A DNA stretch of 64,000 bases, from positions 16,396,433 through 16,460,432 of the forward strand of contig NC_053148.1 of assembly GCF_016808335.1 (NCBI RefSeq), written 5' to 3'. The position numbers and the translations under genes are program-made. This document shows positions 56,743-64,000 of the stretch, in pieces (the first letter of the stretch is position 1; each line of letters begins with the position of its first letter). The stretch comes from Panicum virgatum (Eukaryota > Streptophyta > Magnoliopsida > Poales > Poaceae). The notes under the pieces are model-generated. The model was not told where the DNA came from. It was given only the letters and a program-made list of their open reading frames with translations, and did not search any database.

Positions 56743-57640
56743 GCCGCGCAGCCGTCCGCCTCGCCACCGTCGGCCGCCCGAGCACCGCCGCCTGCCACAA
56801 GCTCGGAGCCGCGCCGCCGCCGACCGGCGCGCAGCCGCCGCCACCACCCGCGGCCTGCTGCCGCGCCCGCCGCTTGCGCTGCCGGCCGGTGCTCGGAGCC
56901 TCGTGGCCGGATCCACGCTCGGGGCACCGAGCCGGCCCCTGCCCCCACGCGTGAGCAGGCCCTCGGCGGCGCGGCTAGGGGCGCCGAGCGGAGAGGGCGC
57001 CATCGCCGTGGGCCGCCCGCGCGTGGACGCCTGCCGCGCCGCCGCCACCGTCCGCGGCCTCCGCCGCCGGCCTGCCCGCGGCCTGCTGCCGCGCCCGCCG
57101 CTTGCGCCGCCGCGACTCGCCACTTGCGCTGCCGGTCGGTGCTCGGAGCCTTGTGGCCAGATCCATGCTCGGGGCATCGAGCCGGCCCCTGCCCCCACGC
57201 GTGAGCAGGCCCTCGGCGGCGCGGCAAGGGGCGCCGAGCGGAGAGGGCGCCGCTGCCGCTGGCCGCCCGCGCGCGGACACCTGCCGCTCCGCCGCCTGCC
57301 GCATAGTCAAGGCCACGCCGCCGCAGGGGATGAGGCTCTGCTACGCCGCGCGCGGCCGCCGGCCCCCCTCGACTCACTCACCGATAGCCCGCCACCGCCG
57401 CTCGAGCCCGGCCACCGCCGGATCCGGGCCCGCCACTGCCGGATCCGGCCGGTGCCGGCCACCGGCCGACCTCCGCGCGAGACGGAGTGAGGGGAGAGGG
57501 GGGAGGGAGCGCCATGCACGGGAGGGATGGAGGGAGGAGACAGAGGTGCACGGAAGGGGAGAGGGAGTGAGGGAGGAGAGAGAGTGAGGGAGAGAAAAGG
57601 TTAGGGTTTGTGAACCGGGCTTTTCGGATTATTATTGGGC
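56743..57640. other. GC-rich cargo of the CACTA element with internal tandem duplication
   Basis: Very GC-rich DNA lies between Gypsy3 and the CACTA right subterminal repeats. A segment starting GCGGCCTGCTGCCGCG at 56850 recurs at 57078, and shared blocks GTGCTCGGAGCC (56890, 57140) and ACGCGTGAGCAGGCCC (56947, 57197) sit 250 bp apart, so there is a diverged tandem duplication of about 230-250 bp. Long open frames exist on both strands but are expected at this GC content. A purine-rich GGGAGGAGAGAGAG stretch precedes the subterminal repeats. It may be captured host sequence; the source is not recognised. Confidence 0.5.
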
Positions 57641-57837
57641 CCGACCTATTTACTGAGGCGGACATACGCAAACACCTCAGAAAATAGAAGTATTAACTGA
57701 GGCAGACATGTATAACGTAACTGCCTCTAATCGATTTTCTGAGGTGGTTTTCGTAACCGCCTCTAATTGATTTTCTTTTTGTGTACGCCTCAGAGGTCTT
57801 TTTCAAGTGCCTCGCAAAATCCAGAATTGTAGTAGTG
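57641..57837. repeat. CACTA right subterminal repeats and TIR
   Basis: Repeats of ACTGAGGCGGACAT, ACTGAGGCAGACATG, CTGAGGTGG and ACCGCCTCTAATTGATTTTC in both orientations lead into the TIR. The left end has the related AGAGGCGTGCA and GCACGCCTCTG. Confidence 0.8.
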
Positions 57838-58028
57838 CCTCCAGGTTTTGCGCACCGGGCCTGGCCCAGTCAGCTCCCGATGGGCGCCCATGCCATGTGT
57901 GTGGATGCTCGTGGTGGGTCCCACGGCCGCGCCCAGCTGATGTTGCCGGCTGATGCGGCCGGCGGGCCTGTCCTTCTTGATCACGAATGAGTCCGGGGTT
58001 ATGGCGACCCGTTCCCATTACGCTGACA
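57838..58028 (-). repeat. Element X 5' LTR, upstream part
   Basis: On the minus strand it begins TGTCAGCGTAATGGG at 58028 and runs to the CACTA TSD. It continues at 43064. An adjacent (TA)n run obscures the flanking TSD. Confidence 0.6.
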
Positions 58029-58032
58029 GCAG

Positions 58033-58036
<4 letters not shown>

Positions 58037-58094
<58 letters not shown>
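58037..58094. repeat. (TA)29 microsatellite
   Basis: A pure TA run of 58 bp immediately outside the LTR start of element X. Confidence 0.97.
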
Positions 58095-58099
<5 letters not shown>

Positions 58100-58102
58100 A
58101 TT

Positions 58103-58204
58103 TCTACACGCACGTGTAGCTACTCCCACATTCGTTAGGTGATTGGGTCAGACATGCCTACATAAGGAGATATACACGCAGGAGTAGCTACACGAACATG
58201 TAGA
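58103..58204. repeat. 102-bp foldback/MITE-like inverted repeat
   Basis: The left arm at 58103-58126 (TCTACACGCACGTGTAGCTA...) and the right arm at 58181-58204 are inverted and match at about 21 of 24 positions. The left arm itself contains a smaller palindrome, CTACACG-CA-CGTGTAG. No clear TSD was found. Confidence 0.6.
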
Positions 58205-58382
58205 TTAGATTTTTCCTATATATAATAATAAAATATTGGAAGGTCACTTTAAATATTGTGAAGCCACTATCGAAAAGAAAAACAATAGCGAAGTCATAAC
58301 AAAAATTAAACATGGCTCACACAAGACAAGACAAAAAAAACAATATTTTCGTGAGCTTTGCGGGCAGCATCTTAGCTGTAGC
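58205..58382. other. AT-rich intergenic sequence
   Basis: No gene, repeat or regulatory site is supported. Confidence 0.5.
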
Positions 58383-59338
58383 TAAGACTATCTCCAACAG
58401 CTCATGCAAAAGTTTTTAACAGCTGCTGCTACAATATGTAGTGCATAGTATAAATTGGTAAAGAAAACTGGCTCCAACAGAACACGCAAAGTGCGTAGGT
58501 ATTTTGGCTAGGAAGCCAACCGGGAGGCATATTTGGGTCGCCTCTGTCCCATGACACAAATCTCTCGCGCTTCCAAAGGTGGGCCCAGCGAGGCATGTTG
58601 AGGAGCGGGGAGCTGCTGGCGCAGTGGGGAGCAGCTGGCGTGACAAGGATTGTTTGACGTAGTATAAAGACTTGTTGACTGATTGTTCGCGAGTAAATAT
58701 AAATACATTTATCAACAAATGTTTTTTTTAAAACAAGAATCACCGACAGACCATCTATTAGTAAGATTTACTCATGGACTGTCGATTGGTAATATTGCAC
58801 TTTTATCTATAGACTCCCGTTGTTAATTTGGTGTTGTGGTGAAGTGGGAGCAGGGCGTAGCGAGGAGCATTCAGTGTGGCGGGTCCGTGGCGGAGAGCCA
58901 CCGGCGCAGCCGCAATGAGGAGCGGTCGGCGCAGTGAGGATGTGCCTCCGCTGCCTTCACCGGCGGAGGTCGACGCCCGTGAATGGCAAACGGCTGGGCG
59001 GGCCAGCGCCCGACGGGCTCCTGCGTCGTGGCGGGACCCTGGCGGGCCGATGGCGGCTCCGTGGCCGGCGCTTCCTGGCAGGTTCGCAACGAGGTGAGAT
59101 GGACCCACGGCGGATCCTCAGCGGGGCGCAGCGGCACGATCACGCGAGCCTGCGGCCGAATCCACTGGAGAAGAGCGCGTAGCTGCGGAGGAGGACACCG
59201 AGACGGAGGTGGAGGATTTGTGTTTGCCTGTTGCCTGTTGGAGTTCGGCTTATTTTGGGTGCTCATTCTTTTCGTGTACACGGCCCAAATAAGGGAATGT
59301 GTGTTGTGTTTCGATTTTCATTGTTGGAGACAGTCTAA
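58383..59338. mobile_element. PIF/Harbinger-like non-autonomous element
   Basis: The element at 58386-59335 (950 bp) has terminal inverted repeats GACTATCTCCAACAG and GACTGTCTCCAACAA (minus strand) and the TSD TAA (58383-58385, 59336-59338), the 3-bp type used by PIF/Harbinger. The left half is AT-rich. The right half (about 58840-59200) is GC-rich with open frames on both strands but no transposase motif, so it may have taken up foreign sequence or be simple GC-rich filler. Confidence 0.75.
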
Positions 59339-59768
59339 GCAAATAACGACGCCCACGGTAGCGAGGAGCTAAGTTCAAAAGTTGGTCCCAGCACCAGCGC
59401 AGAGTGAGCGGAAGGGATGGCAACAACGAGGCCCAATAACTTCTTATTTTTGGGCCTTATTACAGAACAGTAGGATTTTAGGTTCCATTATCAATCACTT
59501 TTTAATCAATAGAATCCTAGCACATCATCAAGGTAGCAAAGATGAAAAAGTGAATGATACAATCCAATATTATCATTCAAATACACAAATAGAGAAACAA
59601 TGAAAAATCGAGTGAGAATGAAGGCATAAAGCACCTAATTTTTTTTCTACAGAACCTACCTAGCGCCTTAATGGTTTCCAATTCAGTTATCACCAACATT
59701 TTTAACCAAATGAAACGGCATGTCAAAGAATCATAGGAAATATGAGCATGATACAACAATATTTCTTT
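59339..59768. other. Intergenic sequence
   Basis: AT-rich; I see no supported feature. Confidence 0.5.
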
Positions 59769-59934
59769 ATCTAATAACACATAAAAGTATAAAACAAAAA
59801 AAATAATTTGGAATGAACAAAAAGCAACATATCACTCAAATATTTAACATATCTAATAACACATAAAAGTATAAAACAAAACAAAAATAATTTGGAATGA
59901 ACAAAAAGCAACATATCACTCAAATATTTAACAT
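59769..59934. repeat. Tandem duplication, two 82-84 bp copies
   Basis: Copies start at 59769 and 59851 (ATCTAATAACACATAAAAGT) and end ATATTTAACAT. They differ only in the length/composition of an A-rich run. Confidence 0.92.
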
Positions 59935-60111
59935 CACACTAGGGGGGTGCAAATGGGTGAACCTTAGGTGCACCTCCAACCCACTTTAGTTCAAAATTTT
60001 TTACTAGTTTTCCAAATTGAGATATGGTTTTGAAGAATTAGTACAAAATTTTGAAGTAGAGAGGGTTGGAGGGGCACCTAATGGTTACCAATTAGCACCC
60101 CCACATCACAC
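59931..60111. mobile_element. Mutator-like MITE with 9-bp TSD
   Basis: The element at 59940-60102 (163 bp) has inverted arms of about 40 bp (GGGGGTGCAAATGGGTGAAC and GGGGGTGCTAATTGGTAACC on the minus strand; both lead into TTAGGTGC and CCTCCAACCC). The flanking 9-mer ACATCACAC at 59931-59939 and 60103-60111 fits Mutator-type insertion. Confidence 0.82.
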
Positions 60112-60188
60112 CATAAAATGATACAACATGCTTTTTCAATCGAATATACAAGAAATAAAATATAAATGAAAACAAAGAAAGAAATTGC

Positions 60189-60395
60189 TTACGATACTCT
60201 GAAGCTATAGTGTCCATAGGTGGTGCCTCTCTCATGTCCGTCTATCATATTTGTTCTCCATCTATCATGAAGATACCCTTTCTCTCGATCCCAATATGCA
60301 AATTTGACAGGGTCTAGTGCATTGGATTTTGCATTGAATTTGGTCTTCCATGAATACTTCTCAGCCCACACACAGCTGGAAGCAAATGAATTCAA
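60189..60395 (-). other. Possible exon or relic coding segment, unknown
   Basis: The minus strand encodes FASSCVWAEKYSWKTKFNAK, then WDREKGYLHDRWRTNM and GHERGTTYGHYSFRVS in one open frame. The residue mix looks protein-like instead of random AT-rich translation. The frame ends close to ATCGTAAGC, which could be a 5' splice site, but no partner exon is identified. I do not recognise the family; it may be transposon-derived. Confidence 0.25.
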
Positions 60396-61150
60396 TCTTC
60401 ACCTCGTCCAGCTATCAAAGAGTAAATGGATTATCTTAGAACGCGTTACCGTTTGAAGCAGCAAGCAATCCACGCACAAAACCTCTCAAAAAAAATTTCC
60501 TCGCACATAAAAATGAAGCAGCAAGCAAAAGAACAACGGAATGAAGCTGCACAGGGGCCGGCAGAACAACAAATTGGCTAACTGGCCAATGGAAACGATA
60601 GAAAAAGGCCCAACTAGTGCCCCCGCACATCACAATTTCAATCCGACGCACGAATCTTTACAAGATCAGAGCCAAACAAAAATGGGTGAAAACAGGGAAC
60701 AATAATCGTCCGAGACATGTTTAGAAAATCCGACGGAAAACCCTAATGATTCCCGGTCCAATTATGGGACATCAAGAATATAGCCGGGAAATTTTTTTTT
60801 TCTGTTTTCATATTTTCCTAGGCAAGAAAATTAGGATAATGATTGGATTGGAACTTTTCATGTTTAATGTTTTCACCCTACACACCGTCAAGTTGTGCTA
60901 TCAAATACATGACATAGTAGAGTATATATTATTAGACGTAAAATAATCTTATTCACAACAAGTTCTGGTTCCGGAATAATATCATCACCCACTTATATAC
61001 TATATAGAAACTCATGTACTCTGGAGTATTTGGTTTGTGAAGCTAGGCACAAACATCGAGCTCCCAATTAACCCAAGAATATATATATATATAACCTGTC
61101 TATTTAGTATCCTGGTTGTTGAATAGTTATTTAACACTCACGGTGGAGCA
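60396..61150. other. AT-rich intergenic sequence
   Basis: No gene is supported. There is a short (TA)n at about 61078-61094. Confidence 0.45.
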
Positions 61151-61168
61151 TCACCGGAGCTCCGGTGA
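61151..61168. repeat. 18-bp perfect palindrome
   Basis: TCACCGGAGCTCCGGTGA is its own reverse complement. It could be the end of a DNA transposon or a chance site. Confidence 0.85.
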
Positions 61169-61451
61169 GCACTCGGGCAGCAAAAAATTACTCCATTTTC
61201 ATTGCGCAGTAGTAAAAGGGAATCCAGCCTTTATTGCAAATGTGTTTTAATGCCCTTTCGATTCACTGTAAATGGCGTGGGTAGTGTAAATGGGATACTC
61301 CACGTTTTAATGCCTAGTTAACCAGTCGGCATTGATTTTCGCTTTGATTGCGTTAATTACTGGCTGAGCCCCCTCGGAATGTTTTTATTTCGGGTGCGGT
61401 TTCAACTTTCTGGTCAGCGGCCACATACCAGACTGATCTCTGCCTCTCTGG

Positions 61452-61760
61452 CAAGCTAAATATTTACTACGTTGCGGTGTCGTGGAAGTATAAAGCAGCC
61501 CTCACTATTCCGTGGCTATTCTGGTTGTCACGACCAAATATTCTGTGACCGATCCGTGATGGGTGCTTCCTGATCCAAACGTGATGGTAGTAAAAAATAA
61601 AACCTTGCCGTAAAAGCTAATATTTACTATGTTGTGGAGCAGTCCTTCCTTTTCTGTGGATAACATGGGTTCCGTTGTCATGGGAGTAAAAAAGTGACCA
61701 TTCTGCGACTGGTCTGATTGATCCTTTCCGATCCAAACTTGATGGTAGTAAAAAAAAAGA
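61452..61760. repeat. Diverged tandem pair, about 160 bp each
   Basis: AAGCTAAATATTTACTACGTTG (61452) pairs with AAGCTAATATTTACTATGTT (61615), and GATCCAAACGTGATGGTAGT (61574) with GATCCAAACTTGATGGTAGT (61730). The middle is poorly conserved. No coding sequence. Confidence 0.6.
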
Positions 61761-62020
61761 GGTGGTTATAAAAAGTTGTTTTTGCAGCGTGAATATTGAT
61801 CCGGGTGTGCCTATATCCATTGCATGGGCTCGTCGTGATTTCGTGCCGAATGTGTATGTCAACGCATTGGAGTGGGGTTGTGGACATCGGGGCTATATAC
61901 TGTAGTGGTCGAGAAGCCATTGGTAATCTCTTGATCTATCGACAATCTATTTCGCTGTGGATGAAAGCATAGCAGCCGTATTTCTTATCATGGAAGTATG
62001 TTGCTGGACATCCATCTCCT

Positions 62021-62176
62021 GAGCCATGAACGAAGGGCATGCAAAATGTTTTGACCACGTGCCATGATGGATGAGCCATGAATGCACGGCATGCAAAATG
62101 TTTTGACCATGCATCATGATGGATGAGCCATGAATGCAGGGCATGCAGAATATTTTGACCATGCGCCATGCATGGA
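62021..62176. repeat. 52-bp tandem repeat, three copies
   Basis: Copies at 62021, 62073 and 62125 each begin GAGCCATGAA and contain GGGCATGCAAAATGTTTTGA with a few changes. The 52-bp unit is not a multiple of three, so any protein repeat in an open frame shifts and is incidental. Confidence 0.92.
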
Positions 62177-62410
62177 ATCTTCAATTACCCATTATTGGTA
62201 AAATTGCAGCAGAAGAGGGATTTTAGGGGGCACAGTTGAAACATGCATCTATGCCTATTAATGTGAGCGATATTGTCTTTTTTATAACAAATATGAGCGA
62301 GATTTGGGAGAGGGGCATTCTGCTTCAAGACTCTATCCATGCATTAGTATCTCGTTTAATAATTTTAAGTTTACGAGATTACTGCACTTGTATATATCCA
62401 AGGAACATTC
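62177..62410. other. Intergenic sequence
   Basis: No supported feature. Confidence 0.45.
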
Positions 62411-62620
62411 CTTGTTCAAAAAAATAATTTTCAAACATAGGAAGTAATATCTACAATAAGTTTAAGTAAACTCTAAAAATTTAAGCAGTATTTTAATAAG
62501 TTCTGCAAGATTATTCTATTTGTATGGAAATATAATTTCGTGTTCAAAGAAGTAATTTTGAAACATAGAGAAGTAATATCTACAATAACTTTAAGTAATT
62601 TACTACTTAAAAAGGAAGAA
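62411..62620. repeat. Diverged direct repeat pair, about 60 bp
   Basis: TTCAAAAAAATAATTTTCAA with AAGTAATATCTACAATAA near 62415-62470 recurs near 62540-62600 as TTCAAAGAAGTAATTTTGAA with the same AAGTAATATCTACAATAA. AT-rich and non-coding. Confidence 0.65.
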
Positions 62621-62749
62621 ATATAGTTTTCTAGCTTGTTGAATTTTATTTTAATCGAATATCTGGGATCGTGGTAATCTTGAGACAATTTTGGCAATAC
62701 CGAGGAACAGATATTCATTGTTTGGAACAATAAAAACATAAAACATTGT

Positions 62750-63330
62750 TGTGAGGAACTCGCGCAGAGCATGATGATCTCGTTATCACTGAGCGAGCGG
62801 TGGCCGTCCTCAGGGAGTGTGATGTCCTGCAGGGTGTCCACGTACGAGTGCCGGAACATGATCTCGCTCGTCAGCGCCTGGCCTTCCTCCTTGACCTGTC
62901 TCTGGTACGCTCGCCGTGCACTGAACAGCAGCACGAAGAGCTCCAACTGGCGCAACCGAAGGGCGTGTGCGGCCTGCTGGAGGTGTCGTCCGCAAAAGAT
63001 GTAATTGGTGATACGGACAGGAAGAAGAAGATGCTCATCTGCTGGGAAATGTAGAGCAGTCAAGCGCGCTCGCCGTCCTCGATGGTGCGCAACTGTGGAT
63101 TATTCGCCGAAGCACATGAGCATGAGGAGGCAGTGGAACACCTCCATGGTGCCGCCGGGCGCGCCGGGCCGTGCGCAGGTTGTCCAGGAGCACGCCGCGC
63201 ACCCAACCGCGTGCGGGCTCCGTGCGATGGGTGCAGCATCTCCACGACCAGAAAATATGGGAGGGACCAAGCTGCCGGCGGCTCGTCGGAGTGCGAGGGA
63301 TCAGGGCCAGCATTAGCCGTGGCACCACAG
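62750..63330 (-). pseudogene. Cytochrome P450 fragment (CYP89-like), truncated and frameshifted
   Basis: The minus strand reads EMLHPSH-like sequence at about 63240, VLLDNLRT, EVFHCLLMLMCFGE and a stop near 63100, then after a frameshift QQMSIFFLSV-like residues, ITNYIFCGRHLQQAAHALRL, RQLELFVLLFSARRAYQR, FRHSYVDTLQDITLPEDGHR and LSDNEIIMLC, with GEFL-type residues in another frame at 62755. This matches the middle of plant CYP89-type P450s, from before the MCFGE block to just before the oxygen-binding helix (A/G-G-x-D-T-T). The helix, ExxR and heme-Cys regions are absent, as is the N-terminal anchor. It is a relic of a monooxygenase gene. Family assignment is from recall of conserved blocks. 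Confidence 0.7.
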
Positions 63331-63600
63331 AGAGGAGAACACGAAGAGAGAGAATTGAAGGGTCTAAATTAAACAGTTGACAGATAGAGGTGAAGGGTGG
63401 GAACTTTATTTATACTAGTTGGTTTGTGGTGGAGGAGTTTTTACGGTTTTGTTTCACATAAATACGGTTTGGGCATTTTAGTTGGTTGTCGGAGGTGGGC
63501 GGCGCTCCGTCGACGTGTTAAATATTATTTAACTCGCAGGATGTTAAATAGACTATATATATAGTATAAATAAAGTTTGCGCGCGCTAATCTACACTTTA
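63331..63600. other. Intergenic sequence left of hairpin
   Basis: Mixed sequence with TATA-like stretches (about 63404, 63555); no gene assigned. Confidence 0.4.
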
Positions 63601-63623
63601 GGTGTAGAATACTATTCTACACC
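63601..63623. repeat. 23-bp perfect hairpin
   Basis: GGTGTAGAATA-C-TATTCTACACC has 11-bp perfect arms. The preceding CTACACTTTAGGTGTAG forms another small inverted repeat, similar in form to CTACACGCACGTGTAG at 58104. Confidence 0.9.
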
Positions 63624-64000
63624 CAGCACCCAACCAACCCAGCCAGCCCACTAGCTAGCTAAACCAAACCAACCTGGCTCCCACCACCCGGCCCGATAAG
63701 CCCACCATCCCGACTCATCTCCCCAACCTGTCCAGCTTCTGCATTGGGCGAGCATGAGCCGCGAGCGCGCGGAGCGCGGCGAGCGGCGAGTGCGAGACCT
63801 CCCTGGATCGACGGCGTGCGGGGCCAGCAGGGCGGTGGCACGTAGGCCGGCGAGCGGTGACGGGCGCGGCTTGCGTGGGGAGTGGCGGCAGGCGCGGCGT
63901 GCCCGGGGAGCGGCGGTAGCGAGTCGGGAGCCACGGCGGCGGCGTTCGCGAGCGCCGGTGCTGGGTTGTGAGCGGCGGCATTGGGGGCTCACAAGCAGAT
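63624..64000. other. GC-rich region at window edge
   Basis: Beyond about 63740 the DNA is very GC-rich with open frames on several strands, none with a motif I recognise. It could be the start of a gene or DNA-element cargo running out of the window. Confidence 0.3.

Larger units (their letters stand above)
43062..57840. mobile_element. CACTA (En/Spm-type) non-autonomous DNA transposon, hosting Gypsy3
   Basis: The element at 43065-57837 has inverted ends CACTACTAC (left CACTACTACATTTTTTATTT, right CACTACTACAATTCTGGATT on the minus strand) and the 3-bp TSD CCT (43062-43064, 57838-57840). Subterminal repeats of the AGAGGCG / CTGAGGCGG / CCGCCTCTAAT type lie within 200 bp of each end, as expected for transposase-binding sites. 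Without Gypsy3 and its TSD it is about 1.26 kb and has no transposase, so it is non-autonomous. It sits in the LTR of element X. Confidence 0.92.
1..58028 (-). mobile_element. Host gypsy element X (TAT lineage), degenerate, 3' LTR outside window
   Basis: This is the outermost element of the cluster. Its order on the minus strand is 5' LTR (58028 to 42133, split), gag pieces, protease, a deleted RT, two tandem repeats, then plus-strand antisense reading frames running off the left edge. The protease has the D-G-G-A variant (LVDGGAGLNLLS) and the gag has YDGTIDPEEFLKIYTTAIQ, both typical of RIRE2/cinful/Grande-type elements. Antisense ORFs downstream of pol and 3' tandem repeats are known features of TAT elements. 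Removing the later insertions joins the gag pieces (CLATDDHASS to GMPMGNG across Gypsy2). It is not functional: there are frameshifts, stops, an RT deletion and a tandem duplication. Lineage is from family knowledge; layout is from the sequence. Confidence 0.72.

Noticed and set aside
56663..57587. Long open frames (up to 275 codons) at the CACTA right side
   Set aside because: They start in the Gypsy3 LTR and cross its boundary, and exist on both strands because of GC content and a tandem duplication.
61936..62184. Minus-strand repeat protein (HGQNILHA... pattern)
   Set aside because: It results from reading the 52-bp tandem repeat, whose unit is not a multiple of three; no start context or homology.
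63590..63660. Helitron 3' terminus (hairpin plus CTAG)
   Set aside because: There is a hairpin, and CTAG occurs about 30 bp later, but distance and sequence do not fit a typical end, and no TC start was found.
63651..63992. Minus-strand Arg/Pro-rich coding region at the right edge
   Set aside because: Several frames are open at once in GC-rich DNA and none shows a motif; kept only as an unassigned GC-rich region.
1..64000. tRNA or rRNA genes, CRISPR arrays, bacterial operons
   Set aside because: No cloverleaf with A/B boxes, rRNA core or spaced direct-repeat array was seen; the short matches to tRNA ends are retrotransposon primer sites.

Overview
The window looks like plant nuclear DNA, almost certainly from a grass and probably panicoid-like (the species is inference). 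It is packed with nested transposable elements: Ty3/gypsy elements of the TAT and Athila type with tRNA-Asp primer sites, a Ty1/copia element with an initiator-Met primer site, an L1-type LINE, a CACTA element and MITE-sized DNA elements. It also carries a cytochrome P450 remnant resembling plant CYP89. I see no intact host gene, rRNA, tRNA, CRISPR or bacterial feature.

Positions 1 to about 58028 read as one old minus-strand TAT-lineage gypsy element (called X here) that others have filled. Its 5' LTR is at 42133-58028, split by a CACTA element. Its gag is broken into pieces at 42056-41622, 37322-37161 and 31836-30759. Its protease and a deleted reverse transcriptase are at 8808-7985. Antisense plus-strand reading frames and two diverged tandem repeats fill 1-4715. 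Its 3' LTR is not in the window.

Insertions into X, with target-site duplications (TSDs) read directly:
(1) a solo LTR at 2882-4387 (ACTAC), later caught in a 2885-bp tandem duplication (about 2965-5849 and 5850-8734);
(2) Gypsy1 at 8814-30758 (TGCTC). It contains a LINE at 12738-27578 (16-bp TSD), which contains a copia element at 15622-21758 (CAACC) and an LTR fragment at about 22826-25229;
(3) Gypsy2 at 31837-37160 (CCAGA), gag-pro only;
(4) a 4.3-kb solo LTR at 37323-41616 (GTACC/GCACC);
(5) a CACTA element at 43065-57837 (CCT). It contains Gypsy3 at 43228-56742 (GCCGC), which contains a 3.8-kb solo LTR at 51095-54883 (TATAT).
LTR divergence agrees with the nesting order: roughly 5% for Gypsy1 (sampled), 4% for the copia element and 1.7% for Gypsy3.

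From 58029 to the end the character changes to lower-copy sequence: a (TA)29 run, a small foldback, a PIF/Harbinger-like element with TAA TSD, a Mutator-like MITE with 9-bp TSD, short tandem repeats, and a truncated, frameshifted P450 pseudogene at 62750-63330.

None of the LTR elements can move by itself: Gypsy1, Gypsy2 and the copia element keep only gag or gag-pro, and Gypsy3 keeps no coding sequence. The most unusual structures are an LTR family that carries a second copy of its own primer-binding site inside the LTR, a 675-codon Gypsy1 frame that closes exactly once the LINE is removed, and a Gypsy2 3' junction that holds 28 bp of its own target site.
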